Made by a program: the position numbers and the translations under genes
The notes under the pieces: generated by a model
Databases searched by the model: none
What the model saw: only the letters and a program-made list of their open reading frames with translations
Told to the model about the DNA's origin: nothing
DNA from: Martelella limonii
GTDB lineage: Bacteria > Pseudomonadota > Alphaproteobacteria > Rhizobiales > Rhizobiaceae
Direction of reading: 5' to 3'
DNA length: 64,000 nt
NCBI RefSeq assembly: GCF_013344475.1
Contig: NZ_JABUOU010000006.1
Span: forward strand, 186,001 to 250,000
Shown: piece by piece, positions 1 to 8,229 of the stretch
How the letters are laid out: each line of letters opens with the position of its first letter
How positions within the stretch are numbered: position 1 is the first letter of the stretch

Positions 1-822
1 ACCGGCCAACCGGCCCGGCTTGCCGACGAGCCTGCAATGCAGCCCGATCGACATCATCTTGGGCGCGCCGTTCAGCCCTTCGTCATAGAGCGTATCGAAG
101 GCGTCCTTCAGATAGGTGAAGAACTGTTCGCCGGAGTTGAAGCCCTGCGGGGTGGCAAAGCGCATGTCATTATTGTCGAGCGTGTAGGGTATGAGCAGGA
201 AAGGCTTGCCGTCGGGGGTATGCGTCCAGTAGGGCAGATCGTCGGCATAGGTGTCGGAGGAATAGAGGAAACCGCCCTCTTCCATCACCAGATCGAGCGT
301 GTTGTCGGACGGCTTGCCCTGATAGAGCCCGTAGGGGCGCTCGCCCGCGACTTCTTCATGAAGCCGCACCGCCTCGCGAATATGGGCGCGTTCGGTCTCA
401 ACGTCGAAATCCTTGTATTCGAGCCATCGGAGGCCGTGGCTGGCGATCTCCCAGCCGGCCTCCTTCATCGCGGCAACGGCCTCCGGATTGCGCGCCATCG
501 CCTGCGTGACGCCGTAGACGGTGACCGGGATGTCCATGCGGGTGAAGAGCCGCCACAGCCGCCAGAAGCCCGCACGCGAACCATACTCATAGAGCGATTC
601 CATGTTGCGGTTGCGCTGGCCGGGCCAGGCTTCAGCACCGACGATTTCCGACAACAGCCGTTCGGAGGCCGGGTCGCCATCGAGAATGCAGCTCTCGCCG
701 CCCTCTTCGTAATTGATGACGAACTGCACCGCGATCCGGGCGTCGTTCGGCCATTTCGGATCAGGCGGGTTGCGGCCATAGCCCACAAGGTCGCGCGGGT
801 AATCGCTTGTCTCGGCAGTCAT
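1..822 (-). CDS. puuE: PuuE-type allantoinase (polysaccharide deacetylase family), C-terminus cut by window edge
   Basis: Cofactor-independent PuuE-type allantoinases hydrolyse allantoin to allantoate in purine breakdown. The frame is open from an ATG at 822 to base 1 (274 codons), so the C-terminus lies outside the window; the family is usually about 300 residues. Visible family marks are the N-terminal 'YPRDLVGYGRNPPDPKWP' block, 'FVINYEEGGE', a deacetylase-like 'EAGWEIASHG' segment and 'GLHCRLVGKPGR' near the cut end. It lies downstream of, and in the same direction as, a DUF1045 gene. Substrate is inferred from family; the neighbouring ureide genes that would confirm it are off the left edge. 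Confidence 0.85.
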   Translation of the reverse strand, partial: MTAETSDYPRDLVGYGRNPPDPKWPNDARIAVQFVINYEEGGESCILDGDPASERLLSEIVGAEAWPGQRNRNMESLYEYGSRAGFWRLWRLFTRMDIPVTVYGVTQAMARNPEAVAAMKEAGWEIASHGLRWLEYKDFDVETERAHIREAVRLHEEVAGERPYGLYQGKPSDNTLDLVMEEGGFLYSSDTYADDLPYWTHTPDGKPFLLIPYTLDNNDMRFATPQGFNSGEQFFTYLKDAFDTLYDEGLNGAPKMMSIGLHCRLVGKPGRLAG

Positions 823-957
823 GCTTCCCTCATTTCATGTATCGCCAGACGGTAGACCACCTCTGGTGACGCGAAAAGAGGAAAGGCGGCAACTCACAGG
901 AAACGGTTGACGCGATCGCGGCATGCAAGGCAAAGGCGAGACGCCGGTTTCAGCCCC

Positions 958-1674
958 TCAGGCCGACCTGCGCGCCCGCAGCTCTCCCATCGGATGCAGC
1001 GAATGGACGCAGAAGGGCGCGCCGGGCTCTTCCTCGATGAACAGTGCAATGTGATCGACCTCAACGGGCTCCAGCAGGATCGGCCCGAAGAAGGCGGCGA
1101 GGAAGCGTTCCATGCGCGGCACTTCGCGCGCTGTCAAAGGGCCGGTCAGCGGCATGTGGAAGGAGAAGGCCGACAGCACATCCGGCTCGCCCCAGCGGTG
1201 CAGATTGGCAAACTGCTCCGGCGTCAGGCTGCCGGTATCGCGCCGTTCGATCTCGGCCTCGGACAGGGGCGCGCGCAGATGATCGAATTCGATGACGATG
1301 CTCTCGGCAAGCTGATTGAGCGAGGGCACCGAAACCATGGTGGCAAGCGCCAGCGTATCGCGGCGCTGGACGATCTTCAGCGGCGGCAGGGTGAAGGGCG
1401 CAAACCGCGCGGCAAAGCGCATCAGCTGCTTCAGAAGCAGCGACTCGCTGACACCATCGGCGAGATGGAACGGCGATTTCAGCATGCCGTGAAAGCCGTA
1501 GCGGCGCGGAACGGCGGTGTGAAACGCGATCTCGGAGAGCGGCAGGCCGACGATCGTCGGCGGCTCTACCGGCGCGCCTGAAAATGCATTGCGGCCGATC
1601 CAGTTCGCGCCCACGATCGCAAGCCCGTCATGCGGCGACGGCGTAAAGCAGATGGCATAGCGTTCGGCTGGCAT
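958..1674 (-). CDS. DUF1045 family protein (2H phosphoesterase-like fold)
   Basis: The 238-residue protein starts 'MPAERYAICFTPSPHDG' and belongs to DUF1045, a relative of the 2H phosphoesterase/LigT fold sometimes annotated as a phosphonate-operon protein. Two histidine stretches that fit the 2H pattern are 'YGFHGMLKSPFHL' (about residues 58-70) and 'FSFHMPLTGPL' (about 171-181). No biochemical role is established for the family. There are 135 bases between it and puuE on the same strand, so a shared transcript is plausible and suggests a purine/ureide setting here, not phosphonates. Family call is fairly firm; function unknown. Confidence 0.75.
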   Translation of the reverse strand: MPAERYAICFTPSPHDGLAIVGANWIGRNAFSGAPVEPPTIVGLPLSEIAFHTAVPRRYGFHGMLKSPFHLADGVSESLLLKQLMRFAARFAPFTLPPLKIVQRRDTLALATMVSVPSLNQLAESIVIEFDHLRAPLSEAEIERRDTGSLTPEQFANLHRWGEPDVLSAFSFHMPLTGPLTAREVPRMERFLAAFFGPILLEPVEVDHIALFIEEEPGAPFCVHSLHPMGELRARRSA

Positions 1675-1814
1675 CGGGTGTCACTTATCGCCGTCTATCG
1701 GCGTCCTCGCCCATGCGATATCCGATTCCGATGACACTGGTACGACGCATCCGGAGCGGACCGGATTTAGGCACGCGCGGCGGTCAGCCGGGATCCGGAC
1801 GACATCGCATGTCT

Positions 1815-2987
1815 TCAGCGTGTGCCGCCGTGGGCGCGGCGAATATAAATGCCGAGATCGTAGATCTCCGGAAGCCGTTCGACCGGCTTCGCGGCGGCAA
1901 GGGCGACCGCATGCCGTGCAAGCCGGGCGGCAATGCCAAAACTGGTCTTGAAACCGCCGCCAAGCGCAATGATGGAAGGATGCTGATCCACGACGCCGAT
2001 CATCGGCTCGCGGTGGACGCCGCGGGGCCTGAGGCCCGCCCACCGCTCCACCACCGGTGCATCGGCAAGCGCGGGCACCCGTCTGCGGGCTTCCTCGACC
2101 AGAGCATCGATCTGATGATCGGTCGAGAAGGGATCGTCATAGGCATCTTCGGTGGTGGACCCGATCGCCACCCGTTCGCCTTCATGGGCGACCACGTAGA
2201 GCCCGTTGTCAAAGATCAGCGGCCATGACGGATCGCAATCGGCTGCAAGCAGCGCCGCCTGGCCCTTGACCGGCCGCCCAAGCGGCTTGCCCTCGGGCGC
2301 AAGCAGCGGCTGCAGCAGGGGAAAGGCGCCTGCGCCGGCTGCAACGATGAGCCTGCCAAAACCGAACTTTCCGCCATCGGCGAGCCTGAGAGCGGAGCCC
2401 GCGGCATCGATGGCCGCGACCCCTGCCTCGTGCCTGCGCACATGGCGCGCGCCCTTCAGGAAGGCTTCGAGTGCCGACATGACGCCGCGCGGGAAGACAT
2501 GGGCCGCGAAGGTTTCGTGGACATAGGCAAGCGCTGCGGGATCGGCCGCCGGCCAGTTCTCAAGCGGCGGCCGATCGACCACGCGCCAGTGATAGCGCGT
2601 CGCGCCATCGCGCCAGTTGAGCGCCGCAGCCTCTGCGCGCCGCCGTGCCGTCTCCACCTGCTGTTCGCTTGAAAGCGGCATCACCCTTCCGGAGCGGCGA
2701 TAGCCGGTCGAGATGCCGGTTTCCGCCTCCAGCGTGCCGATCTCGGCTTCAAGGGCCGAAAGCGCCTCGAACTGGAACTGCTTCTTTTCGTCCCACTGGT
2801 CCGGCATATAGGCCATCAGCGCGCCGAGCAGGCCATTGCTGGTGGCAGGCGCGCCGCTGTCGATCAGCACCGTGTCGATGCCGGCCTTTTCCGCATGATA
2901 GGCAGCCCAAAGGCCCATGATGCCGCCGCCGACGATGGCGAGATCGGCATTCATCATTTGACGGAGAGTGGTCGGCGCGTCATTCAT
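1815..2987 (-). CDS. FAD-dependent oxidoreductase (DAO family), possible stand-alone MnmC1 counterpart
   Basis: About 390 residues. The N-terminus has a Rossmann dinucleotide motif 'ADLAIVGGGIMGLWAAYHA' and an acidic strand end ('VLIDSG'), typical of the glycine oxidase/DadA/MnmC1 superfamily. The C-terminus has 'IIALGGGFKTSFGIA', the usual second FAD-contact region. The start is uncertain: ATGs at 2987 and 2957/2954 are all possible, none with a strong Shine-Dalgarno. It is transcribed away from mnmD with only about 30-60 bases between them. In enterobacteria these two activities are fused in MnmC, so this may be the oxidoreductase that removes the carboxymethyl group from cmnm5s2U34. That is inference from position; a general amino-acid oxidase role is the alternative. 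Confidence 0.7.
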   Translation of the reverse strand: MNDAPTTLRQMMNADLAIVGGGIMGLWAAYHAEKAGIDTVLIDSGAPATSNGLLGALMAYMPDQWDEKKQFQFEALSALEAEIGTLEAETGISTGYRRSGRVMPLSSEQQVETARRRAEAAALNWRDGATRYHWRVVDRPPLENWPAADPAALAYVHETFAAHVFPRGVMSALEAFLKGARHVRRHEAGVAAIDAAGSALRLADGGKFGFGRLIVAAGAGAFPLLQPLLAPEGKPLGRPVKGQAALLAADCDPSWPLIFDNGLYVVAHEGERVAIGSTTEDAYDDPFSTDHQIDALVEEARRRVPALADAPVVERWAGLRPRGVHREPMIGVVDQHPSIIALGGGFKTSFGIAARLARHAVALAAAKPVERLPEIYDLGIYIRRAHGGTR

Positions 2988-3016
2988 GCCCGCGATGGAC
3001 CACAAATGGCGGACGC

Positions 3017-3721
3017 ATGCAACAGCCTCTCAACGACGCGATCACCTGGCAGGACGGCGAAAGGCCGTTTTCTGAAGCCTTTCAGGACCATTTCTTCTCG
3101 ATCGCCGACGGCCGCGCCGAATGCGGCCATGTCTTCATCGACGCCAACAGGCTTGCCGAACGCTTTCCGGCTTGCGGGCGCTTCAGCATCGGCGAGCTGG
3201 GCTTCGGCACGGGGCTCAATTTCTGCGAGACGTTCCGGCAATGGAAGACCTGCCGCAAGCGGGATGGGCATCTCAGCTTCACCTCCTTCGAGCTTTATCC
3301 GATGACACGGGACGACATCGTCCGCGCGCTGGCGCACTGGCCGGAAATCGAAGCGGAGCGGCAGGCGCTCGTCGCGGCATGGCCGGACCGCCCGGACGGC
3401 ATCATCACGCTTGCGCTCGACCCGCAGACCAGCCTCACCGTCATCTGCGGCGATGCGCTCGCCTCGCTTGCGGCGCTGCACGATACATTCGACGCCTGGT
3501 ATCTCGACGGTTTCGCGCCGGCGCGCAATCCCGACATGTGGTCGGAAAGCCTGATGCGGGCGGTGTTTGACCACACCGGTCCCGGCGGCACCTTCGGCAC
3601 CTACACGGCCGCCGGCTTCGTGCGCCGCAATCTCCAGGCCGCCGGATTCTTGGTCGAGCGCCGTCCGGGCTTTGCCGGAAAGCGCGAAATGCTCGCCGGT
3701 TACCGACCTGGCGAAAGGTAA
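3017..3721 (+). CDS. mnmD: tRNA (5-methylaminomethyl-2-thiouridine)(34)-methyltransferase MnmD
   Basis: The 234-residue protein matches the methyltransferase half of MnmC, which uses S-adenosylmethionine to make mnm5s2U at the wobble position of tRNAs. Marks are 'FSEAFQDHFFS' near the N-terminus, the SAM-binding 'GELGFGTGLNF' (about residues 60-70), 'DAWYLDGFAPARNPDMW' (about 159-175) and a C-terminal 'YTAAGFVRRNLQAAGF'. It contains no FAD domain, so it is a stand-alone MnmD. The divergent neighbour is a FAD oxidoreductase that could provide the missing half. Confidence 0.88.
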   Translation: MQQPLNDAITWQDGERPFSEAFQDHFFSIADGRAECGHVFIDANRLAERFPACGRFSIGELGFGTGLNFCETFRQWKTCRKRDGHLSFTSFELYPMTRDDIVRALAHWPEIEAERQALVAAWPDRPDGIITLALDPQTSLTVICGDALASLAALHDTFDAWYLDGFAPARNPDMWSESLMRAVFDHTGPGGTFGTYTAAGFVRRNLQAAGFLVERRPGFAGKREMLAGYRPGER

Positions 3722-4000
3722 CGCTTGACTTTTGATGGTTCGCGCATCATGTAGTGCCCAGCTTTCCACCTGTTCGCATGCCGCGTGAGCATGCCTGTCG
3801 CAGATGTCCCGAACTTGGGCGCGGCAAGTCCAGGGCAAGCGCCTGTTGATAAGACCGGGTTTCCCGCCCGGCGCGCGGAAGGCAATTTCCACCGATAAGT
3901 TCCCACTTCACGCGGGGTTCTTGAAACCGAAAACACCGGCATCTGCGATTTGCGCAGAGGCGCGGAGTGCTTTCGGCATGCCTTGAAAGGCGCTTTAGAT

Positions 4001-5359
4001 TTGACCGACTTCAATACACTTGGACTTTCCGAACAGCTCGTTGCCCGCATTGCCAGCGAAGGCTACGAAACCCCGACGCCGATCCAGGCGAAGGCGATCC
4101 CGCTGGTTCTCGAAGGCCGTGACATCATGGGCCTTGCCCAGACCGGCACCGGCAAGACCGCCGCGTTCGGCCTGCCGATCATCGACATGCTGCTTGCCAA
4201 TGGCGGCAAGCCCGCCCCCAAGGCCGTCAAGACGCTGATTCTCGCGCCGACGCGCGAACTGGTGAACCAGATTGCAGAAAACCTGCGCATCTTTGCCCGC
4301 AAGACGCCGCTCAAGGTCAACATCGTCGTCGGCGGCGCTTCCATCAACCGCCAGCAGCATCAGCTTTCCGGGGGCACCGATATTCTCGTCGCCACCCCCG
4401 GCCGTCTGCTGGACCTGCTCGACCGCAAGGCGCTGAACCTTTCGGCCGTGCGCTACCTCGTGCTCGACGAAGCCGACCAGATGCTCGACCTCGGTTTCAT
4501 CCATGACCTGAAGAAGATCGCTTCGATGGTCCCGGACGAGCGTCAGACCATGCTGTTTTCGGCCACCATGCCGAAAACCATCGCCGAGCTTTCCAAGCGC
4601 TTCCTGACCAATCCGGAGCGCGTCGAAGTGAGCCCGCCCGGCAAGACCGCAGACAAGGTCGAACAGGCCGTCCACTTCGTCTCCGGCAAGAACGACAAGG
4701 TCGAGATCCTGCGCCAGGAACTCACCAACAATCCGGAAGGCCGTGCGATCGTATTCCTGCGCACCAAGCACGGCGCCGAGAAGCTGATGAAGCATCTCGA
4801 AAGCCGCGGCTTCGCCACCGCCTCGATCCATGGCAACAAGAGCCAGGGTCAGCGCGAGCGCGCGTTGAAGGCATTCAAGACCGGCGAGATCAACGTTCTG
4901 GTTGCAACCGACGTTGCCGCACGCGGCATCGACGTGCCCGGCGTGACCCATGTCTACAACTACGACCTGCCGGAAGTGGCCGACGCCTATGTGCACCGTA
5001 TCGGCCGTACCGCACGCGCCGGCAAGGAAGGCAAGGCGATTGCATTCTGCACGCCGGAAGAAACCGCGCTGCTGCGTGACATCCAGAAGCTGACGGGCAT
5101 CGAGATTACGATCGCCAGCGGCGAGCCTCATGCCACCATGGAGCGCCCCGCACGCGGCAACAGCCGCGGCCGTGGCCGTCCCGGTGCAAGCGGCAAGCCT
5201 GCACGCCGTGCACGGCCTTCGGCCAATGGCGCGCCGCGTGACAACGGTCAACGCGATGGCCAGCGCGACGGCCAGCCGCGCGATGCGGCAAACCGCAGCC
5301 GTCCGGCCAAGAACCGCCGCCCGCGCAACCGCCAAGGCGACCGTCGCCAGAGCGCGTAA
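4001..5359 (+). CDS. DEAD-box RNA helicase, RhlE-like
   Basis: ATP-dependent RNA helicase of about 452 residues. Motifs in order: Q motif around 'ETPTPIQ', motif I 'AQTGTGKT', Ia 'PTRELVNQ', II 'DEAD', III 'SAT', and VI 'HRIGRTARAG'. The last 80 residues are a basic, low-complexity R/G/N/Q tail, as in RhlE-type enzymes that act in ribosome or RNA remodelling. I chose the TTG at 4001 because 'LTDFNTLGLSEQL' is where the family begins and a GAAAGG Shine-Dalgarno sits at 3984-3989. An ATG at 3950 would add 17 residues with no family match. A strong hairpin terminator follows. Confidence 0.88.
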   Translation: MTDFNTLGLSEQLVARIASEGYETPTPIQAKAIPLVLEGRDIMGLAQTGTGKTAAFGLPIIDMLLANGGKPAPKAVKTLILAPTRELVNQIAENLRIFARKTPLKVNIVVGGASINRQQHQLSGGTDILVATPGRLLDLLDRKALNLSAVRYLVLDEADQMLDLGFIHDLKKIASMVPDERQTMLFSATMPKTIAELSKRFLTNPERVEVSPPGKTADKVEQAVHFVSGKNDKVEILRQELTNNPEGRAIVFLRTKHGAEKLMKHLESRGFATASIHGNKSQGQRERALKAFKTGEINVLVATDVAARGIDVPGVTHVYNYDLPEVADAYVHRIGRTARAGKEGKAIAFCTPEETALLRDIQKLTGIEITIASGEPHATMERPARGNSRGRGRPGASGKPARRARPSANGAPRDNGQRDGQRDGQPRDAANRSRPAKNRRPRNRQGDRRQSA

Positions 5360-5367
5360 CACCCTTT

Positions 5368-5397
5368 GATGACCCGCCGCTTCGGCGGCGGGTCATC
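5368..5397 (+). terminator. Hairpin terminator after the RhlE-like helicase
   Basis: A perfect 13-bp stem (5368-5380 with 5385-5397) closes on a UUCG tetraloop inside a C/G closing pair, an exceptionally stable loop. It begins 8 bases after the helicase stop codon. No long T run follows, so termination may be only partly intrinsic. Confidence 0.75.
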
Positions 5398-5844
5398 TAT
5401 CTGCCGGCCCTTTTCCGGGCTTGCGCCCACTCCCTTCCCGTCCCTGACAAGAACGCGCCCCCCCCCCGAAACGCCTCTGCAAACCGGGGATGGCCCATGC
5501 CGCTGATGATGGCGAAGCATCGCCAGCACAATCGACGAGCAGCCATCTCGAATGCGATCGCGCCGCGCGCTCCTTGTACCGCCGGCCCCGGCCTGCGGCA
5601 TGTTTCCGCACCGATTATGCCGCAACATCGGCTGACCGCGTGCACAAACTCCCGATCGAAAAACCTGAGATTGCACCCCCCACCATCGCAGGCTGCATAT
5701 TAAAGCGGCGCAGTTTCTACGGAACTGCCTGTTTTTCAGCGCGTTCCTCTCATCAAGGACCGTAAAAAACAATATCGTTCGGACAGGCATGCCGCTTGCA
5801 TTACTGTCGATGTTGTATTGATATGAGAGAATAACAATCGGGGG
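5398..5844. other. Non-coding gap with a C10 tract and a promoter region
   Basis: About 450 bases without a convincing gene. It contains a run of ten C at 5458-5467, a GC-rich middle with no recognisable feature, and an AT-rich end (about 5760-5835) carrying the candidate promoter of the ATP-grasp operon. Open frames here have no family resemblance and I do not call them. Confidence 0.6.
5796..5824 (+). promoter_or_regulatory. Candidate promoter of the ATP-grasp/alpha-E/transglutaminase operon
   Basis: TTGCAT at 5796-5801 and TGATAT at 5819-5824 are separated by 17 bases, and the start codon lies 21 bases downstream. The region is markedly AT-rich compared with its surroundings. This is a match by eye to the sigma-70-type consensus only. 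Confidence 0.4.
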
Positions 5845-7266
5845 ATGAACGCTTTGGCATTCGATGAAATGATGAACGCGGGAAACCAACCGCGCGAGCC
5901 CTACAAGGACTATTACGACTGGTACAGCCAGCAAAACCCGGCCTCATTGATCGCCAAATCCAGAGATGCCGAGAACATATTCCGCAAGACCGGCATCACC
6001 TTTGCCGTTTATGGCCATGCGGACTCGTCTGAGAAGCTCATTCCTTTCGACATTGTGCCGCGCATCATCGCCGGCAAGGAATGGCGCAAGCTCGCCGCCG
6101 GCATCGAACAGCGCGTGATTGCGCTGAACGCCTTCCTGAAGGACATCTACCACAAGCAGGAAATCATCAAGGCTGGCCGGCTTCCGCGCCGCCTGATCGA
6201 GGAAAACGACGCCTTCCTGCCGCAGATGATTGGCTTCGAGCCGCCCGGCGGCGTCTACACCCACATCGTCGGCACCGATATCGTGCGCACCGGCGAGGAC
6301 CAGTTCTACGTTCTGGAAGACAATGCCCGCACCCCGTCCGGCGTTTCCTACATGCTGGAAAACCGGGAAACCATGATGCAGATGTTTCCCGAACTGTTTT
6401 ACAAGAACCGCGTGCGCAGGGTGGAAGACTATCCGCAGCTTCTGCGCCAGAGCCTTGCCACGCTTGCCCCTCCCGGCTTTTCCGGCACAAGGCCGCGCGT
6501 GGCGGTGCTCACCCCCGGCATCTACAATTCCGCCTATTACGAGCACTCCTTCCTGGCCGACATGATGGGCGTGGAACTGGTCGAGGGCTCCGACCTGCGC
6601 GTCATCGACGGCAAGGTGAAGATGCGCACCACCCGCGGCTACGAGGCGATCGACGTGATCTATCGCCGCGTCGACGACGACTTCCTCGACCCGCTCACCT
6701 TCCGACCCGACTCCGCGCTCGGCGTCCCGGGCATCATGGACGTCTACCGCGCCGGCAACATCACGATCGCCAACGCGCCCGGCACCGGCATTTCCGACGA
6801 CAAGGCGATCTATTCCTACATGCCGGAAATCGTCGAATTCTACACTGGCCAGAAACCGCTTCTGGAAAACGTGCCGACCTGGCGCTGCTCCGAGCCGGAC
6901 AGCCTTGCCTATGTGCTCGACAACATCGCCGATCTGGTGGTCAAGGAAGTGCACGGCTCCGGCGGCTACGGCATGCTGGTGGGTCCGGCGGCAAGCAAGA
7001 AGGAGCTGGAGGATTTCACGGCCAAGCTGCGCGCGCGGCCTGCCAACTACATCGCCCAGCCGACGCTTTCGCTGTCGACCGTTCCGATCCTCGTCAAGAA
7101 GGGCATTGCGCCCCGCCATGTCGACCTTCGACCCTATGTTCTGGTCTCCGACCGCGTCAGGATCATGCCCGGAGGGCTTACCCGCGTCGCGATCAAGGAG
7201 GGCTCCCTGGTGGTGAATTCCAGCCAGGGCGGCGGAACCAAGGACACCTGGGTGCTGGAGGACTGA
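5845..7266 (+). CDS. Circularly permuted ATP-grasp protein (DUF404/DUF407 type)
   Basis: The 473-residue protein belongs to the circularly permuted ATP-grasp family, predicted to form amide or peptide bonds with ATP. Family blocks are 'GITFAVYGHADSSEKLIPFD', 'MIGFEPPGGVYTHIVGTDIVRT', 'YVLEDNARTPSGVSYMLENR', 'NAPGTGISDDKAIYSYMPE' and 'KEVHGSGGYGMLVGP'. No signal peptide is seen. It heads a three-gene operon: the alpha-E gene starts 2 bases after its stop codon and the transglutaminase follows. The product made by this conserved set is unknown; comparative genomics has linked it to peptide tagging or small-peptide synthesis. Confidence 0.88.
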   Translation: MNALAFDEMMNAGNQPREPYKDYYDWYSQQNPASLIAKSRDAENIFRKTGITFAVYGHADSSEKLIPFDIVPRIIAGKEWRKLAAGIEQRVIALNAFLKDIYHKQEIIKAGRLPRRLIEENDAFLPQMIGFEPPGGVYTHIVGTDIVRTGEDQFYVLEDNARTPSGVSYMLENRETMMQMFPELFYKNRVRRVEDYPQLLRQSLATLAPPGFSGTRPRVAVLTPGIYNSAYYEHSFLADMMGVELVEGSDLRVIDGKVKMRTTRGYEAIDVIYRRVDDDFLDPLTFRPDSALGVPGIMDVYRAGNITIANAPGTGISDDKAIYSYMPEIVEFYTGQKPLLENVPTWRCSEPDSLAYVLDNIADLVVKEVHGSGGYGMLVGPAASKKELEDFTAKLRARPANYIAQPTLSLSTVPILVKKGIAPRHVDLRPYVLVSDRVRIMPGGLTRVAIKEGSLVVNSSQGGGTKDTWVLED

Positions 7267-7268
7267 TC

Positions 7269-8207
7269 ATGCTCGGAAAAACCGCCAATGGCCTGTTCTG
7301 GATGTTCCGCTACATCGAGCGCGCCGAAAACATTGCCCGCCTGATCGATGCCGGCCAGCGCGTGTCGCTGACCCGATCCAAGGGGGCCGACGACTGGGAC
7401 GGCATTCTGCAGAGCGCCGGCGTCCAGGAAGCCTATTTCGAGGTCTACGACAAGCTGACCGCGGAAAACGCGATCGACTTCCTTCTGCGCGATCGCCGCA
7501 ATCCGTCGAGCGTCGTCTCCTGCATCGATGCGGGCCGCAACAATGCCCGCCTGGTGCGCACCGCGCTGACGCGCGAGACATGGGAGGCGACCAATGAGTG
7601 CTGGATCGAGACGCGCGCCCTTCTCGGCGCCAAGGTGAAGCCCGCGGATCTGCCGAAGGCGATCGACGCGATCAAGCTCCGCACCGCGCTGATCCGCGGC
7701 ACCTTCCATGGGTCGATGCTGCGAAACGAGATCTACAATTTCGCCCATATCGGCACCTTCATCGAGCGTGCGGACAATACCAGCCGCATTCTCGACGTGA
7801 AATATTACGTGCTCCTGCCCTCGGTGCATCATGTCGGCACCTCGCTCGACAATCTGCAGTGGGAGTCGATCCTGCGCTCGGTCTCGGCCCATCGCGCCTA
7901 TGGCTGGGTGCACAATGGCGAGTACAAGCCGAGCCAAATTGCCGAATTCCTGATCCTCGATGTGCAGCTGCCCCGCTCGCTTGCCTATTGCTACGAGAAA
8001 GTTGCGCTCAATCTCGACTATCTGGCCGCCGATTACGGCGTGCGGGTGCAGGCACACGAGACCGCCCACGCGATCCGCAACACGCTCAGAAGCCAGAAGA
8101 TCAAAACCATCATGGATAATGGTCTGCACGAGTTCCTAGAGGATTTTGTCACGCGCAACAACACGGTGAGCCAGCAAATCAGCGAGGGGTATCGCTTCTA
8201 CGTCTGA
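7269..8207 (+). CDS. Alpha-E domain protein (DUF403)
   Basis: The 312-residue protein starts 'MLGKTANGLFWMFRYIERAENIARLID', the standard N-terminus of alpha-E proteins. It is predicted all-helical, with conserved 'YNFAHIGTFIERADNTSRILD' in the middle. The domain almost always occurs beside circularly permuted ATP-grasp and transglutaminase genes and has no established activity. The ATG at 7269 lies just after the ATP-grasp stop codon (7264-7266), implying co-translation. Longer upstream extensions of the frame overlap the ATP-grasp gene and are spurious. Confidence 0.88.
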   Translation: MLGKTANGLFWMFRYIERAENIARLIDAGQRVSLTRSKGADDWDGILQSAGVQEAYFEVYDKLTAENAIDFLLRDRRNPSSVVSCIDAGRNNARLVRTALTRETWEATNECWIETRALLGAKVKPADLPKAIDAIKLRTALIRGTFHGSMLRNEIYNFAHIGTFIERADNTSRILDVKYYVLLPSVHHVGTSLDNLQWESILRSVSAHRAYGWVHNGEYKPSQIAEFLILDVQLPRSLAYCYEKVALNLDYLAADYGVRVQAHETAHAIRNTLRSQKIKTIMDNGLHEFLEDFVTRNNTVSQQISEGYRFYV

Positions 8208-8229
8208 AGCGAAGAGAGGACAGAAGACG

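Noticed and set aside
3995-5362. A 455-codon frame antisense to the DEAD-box helicase
   Set aside because: No domain seen and an Ala/Arg-rich composition typical of shadow frames.
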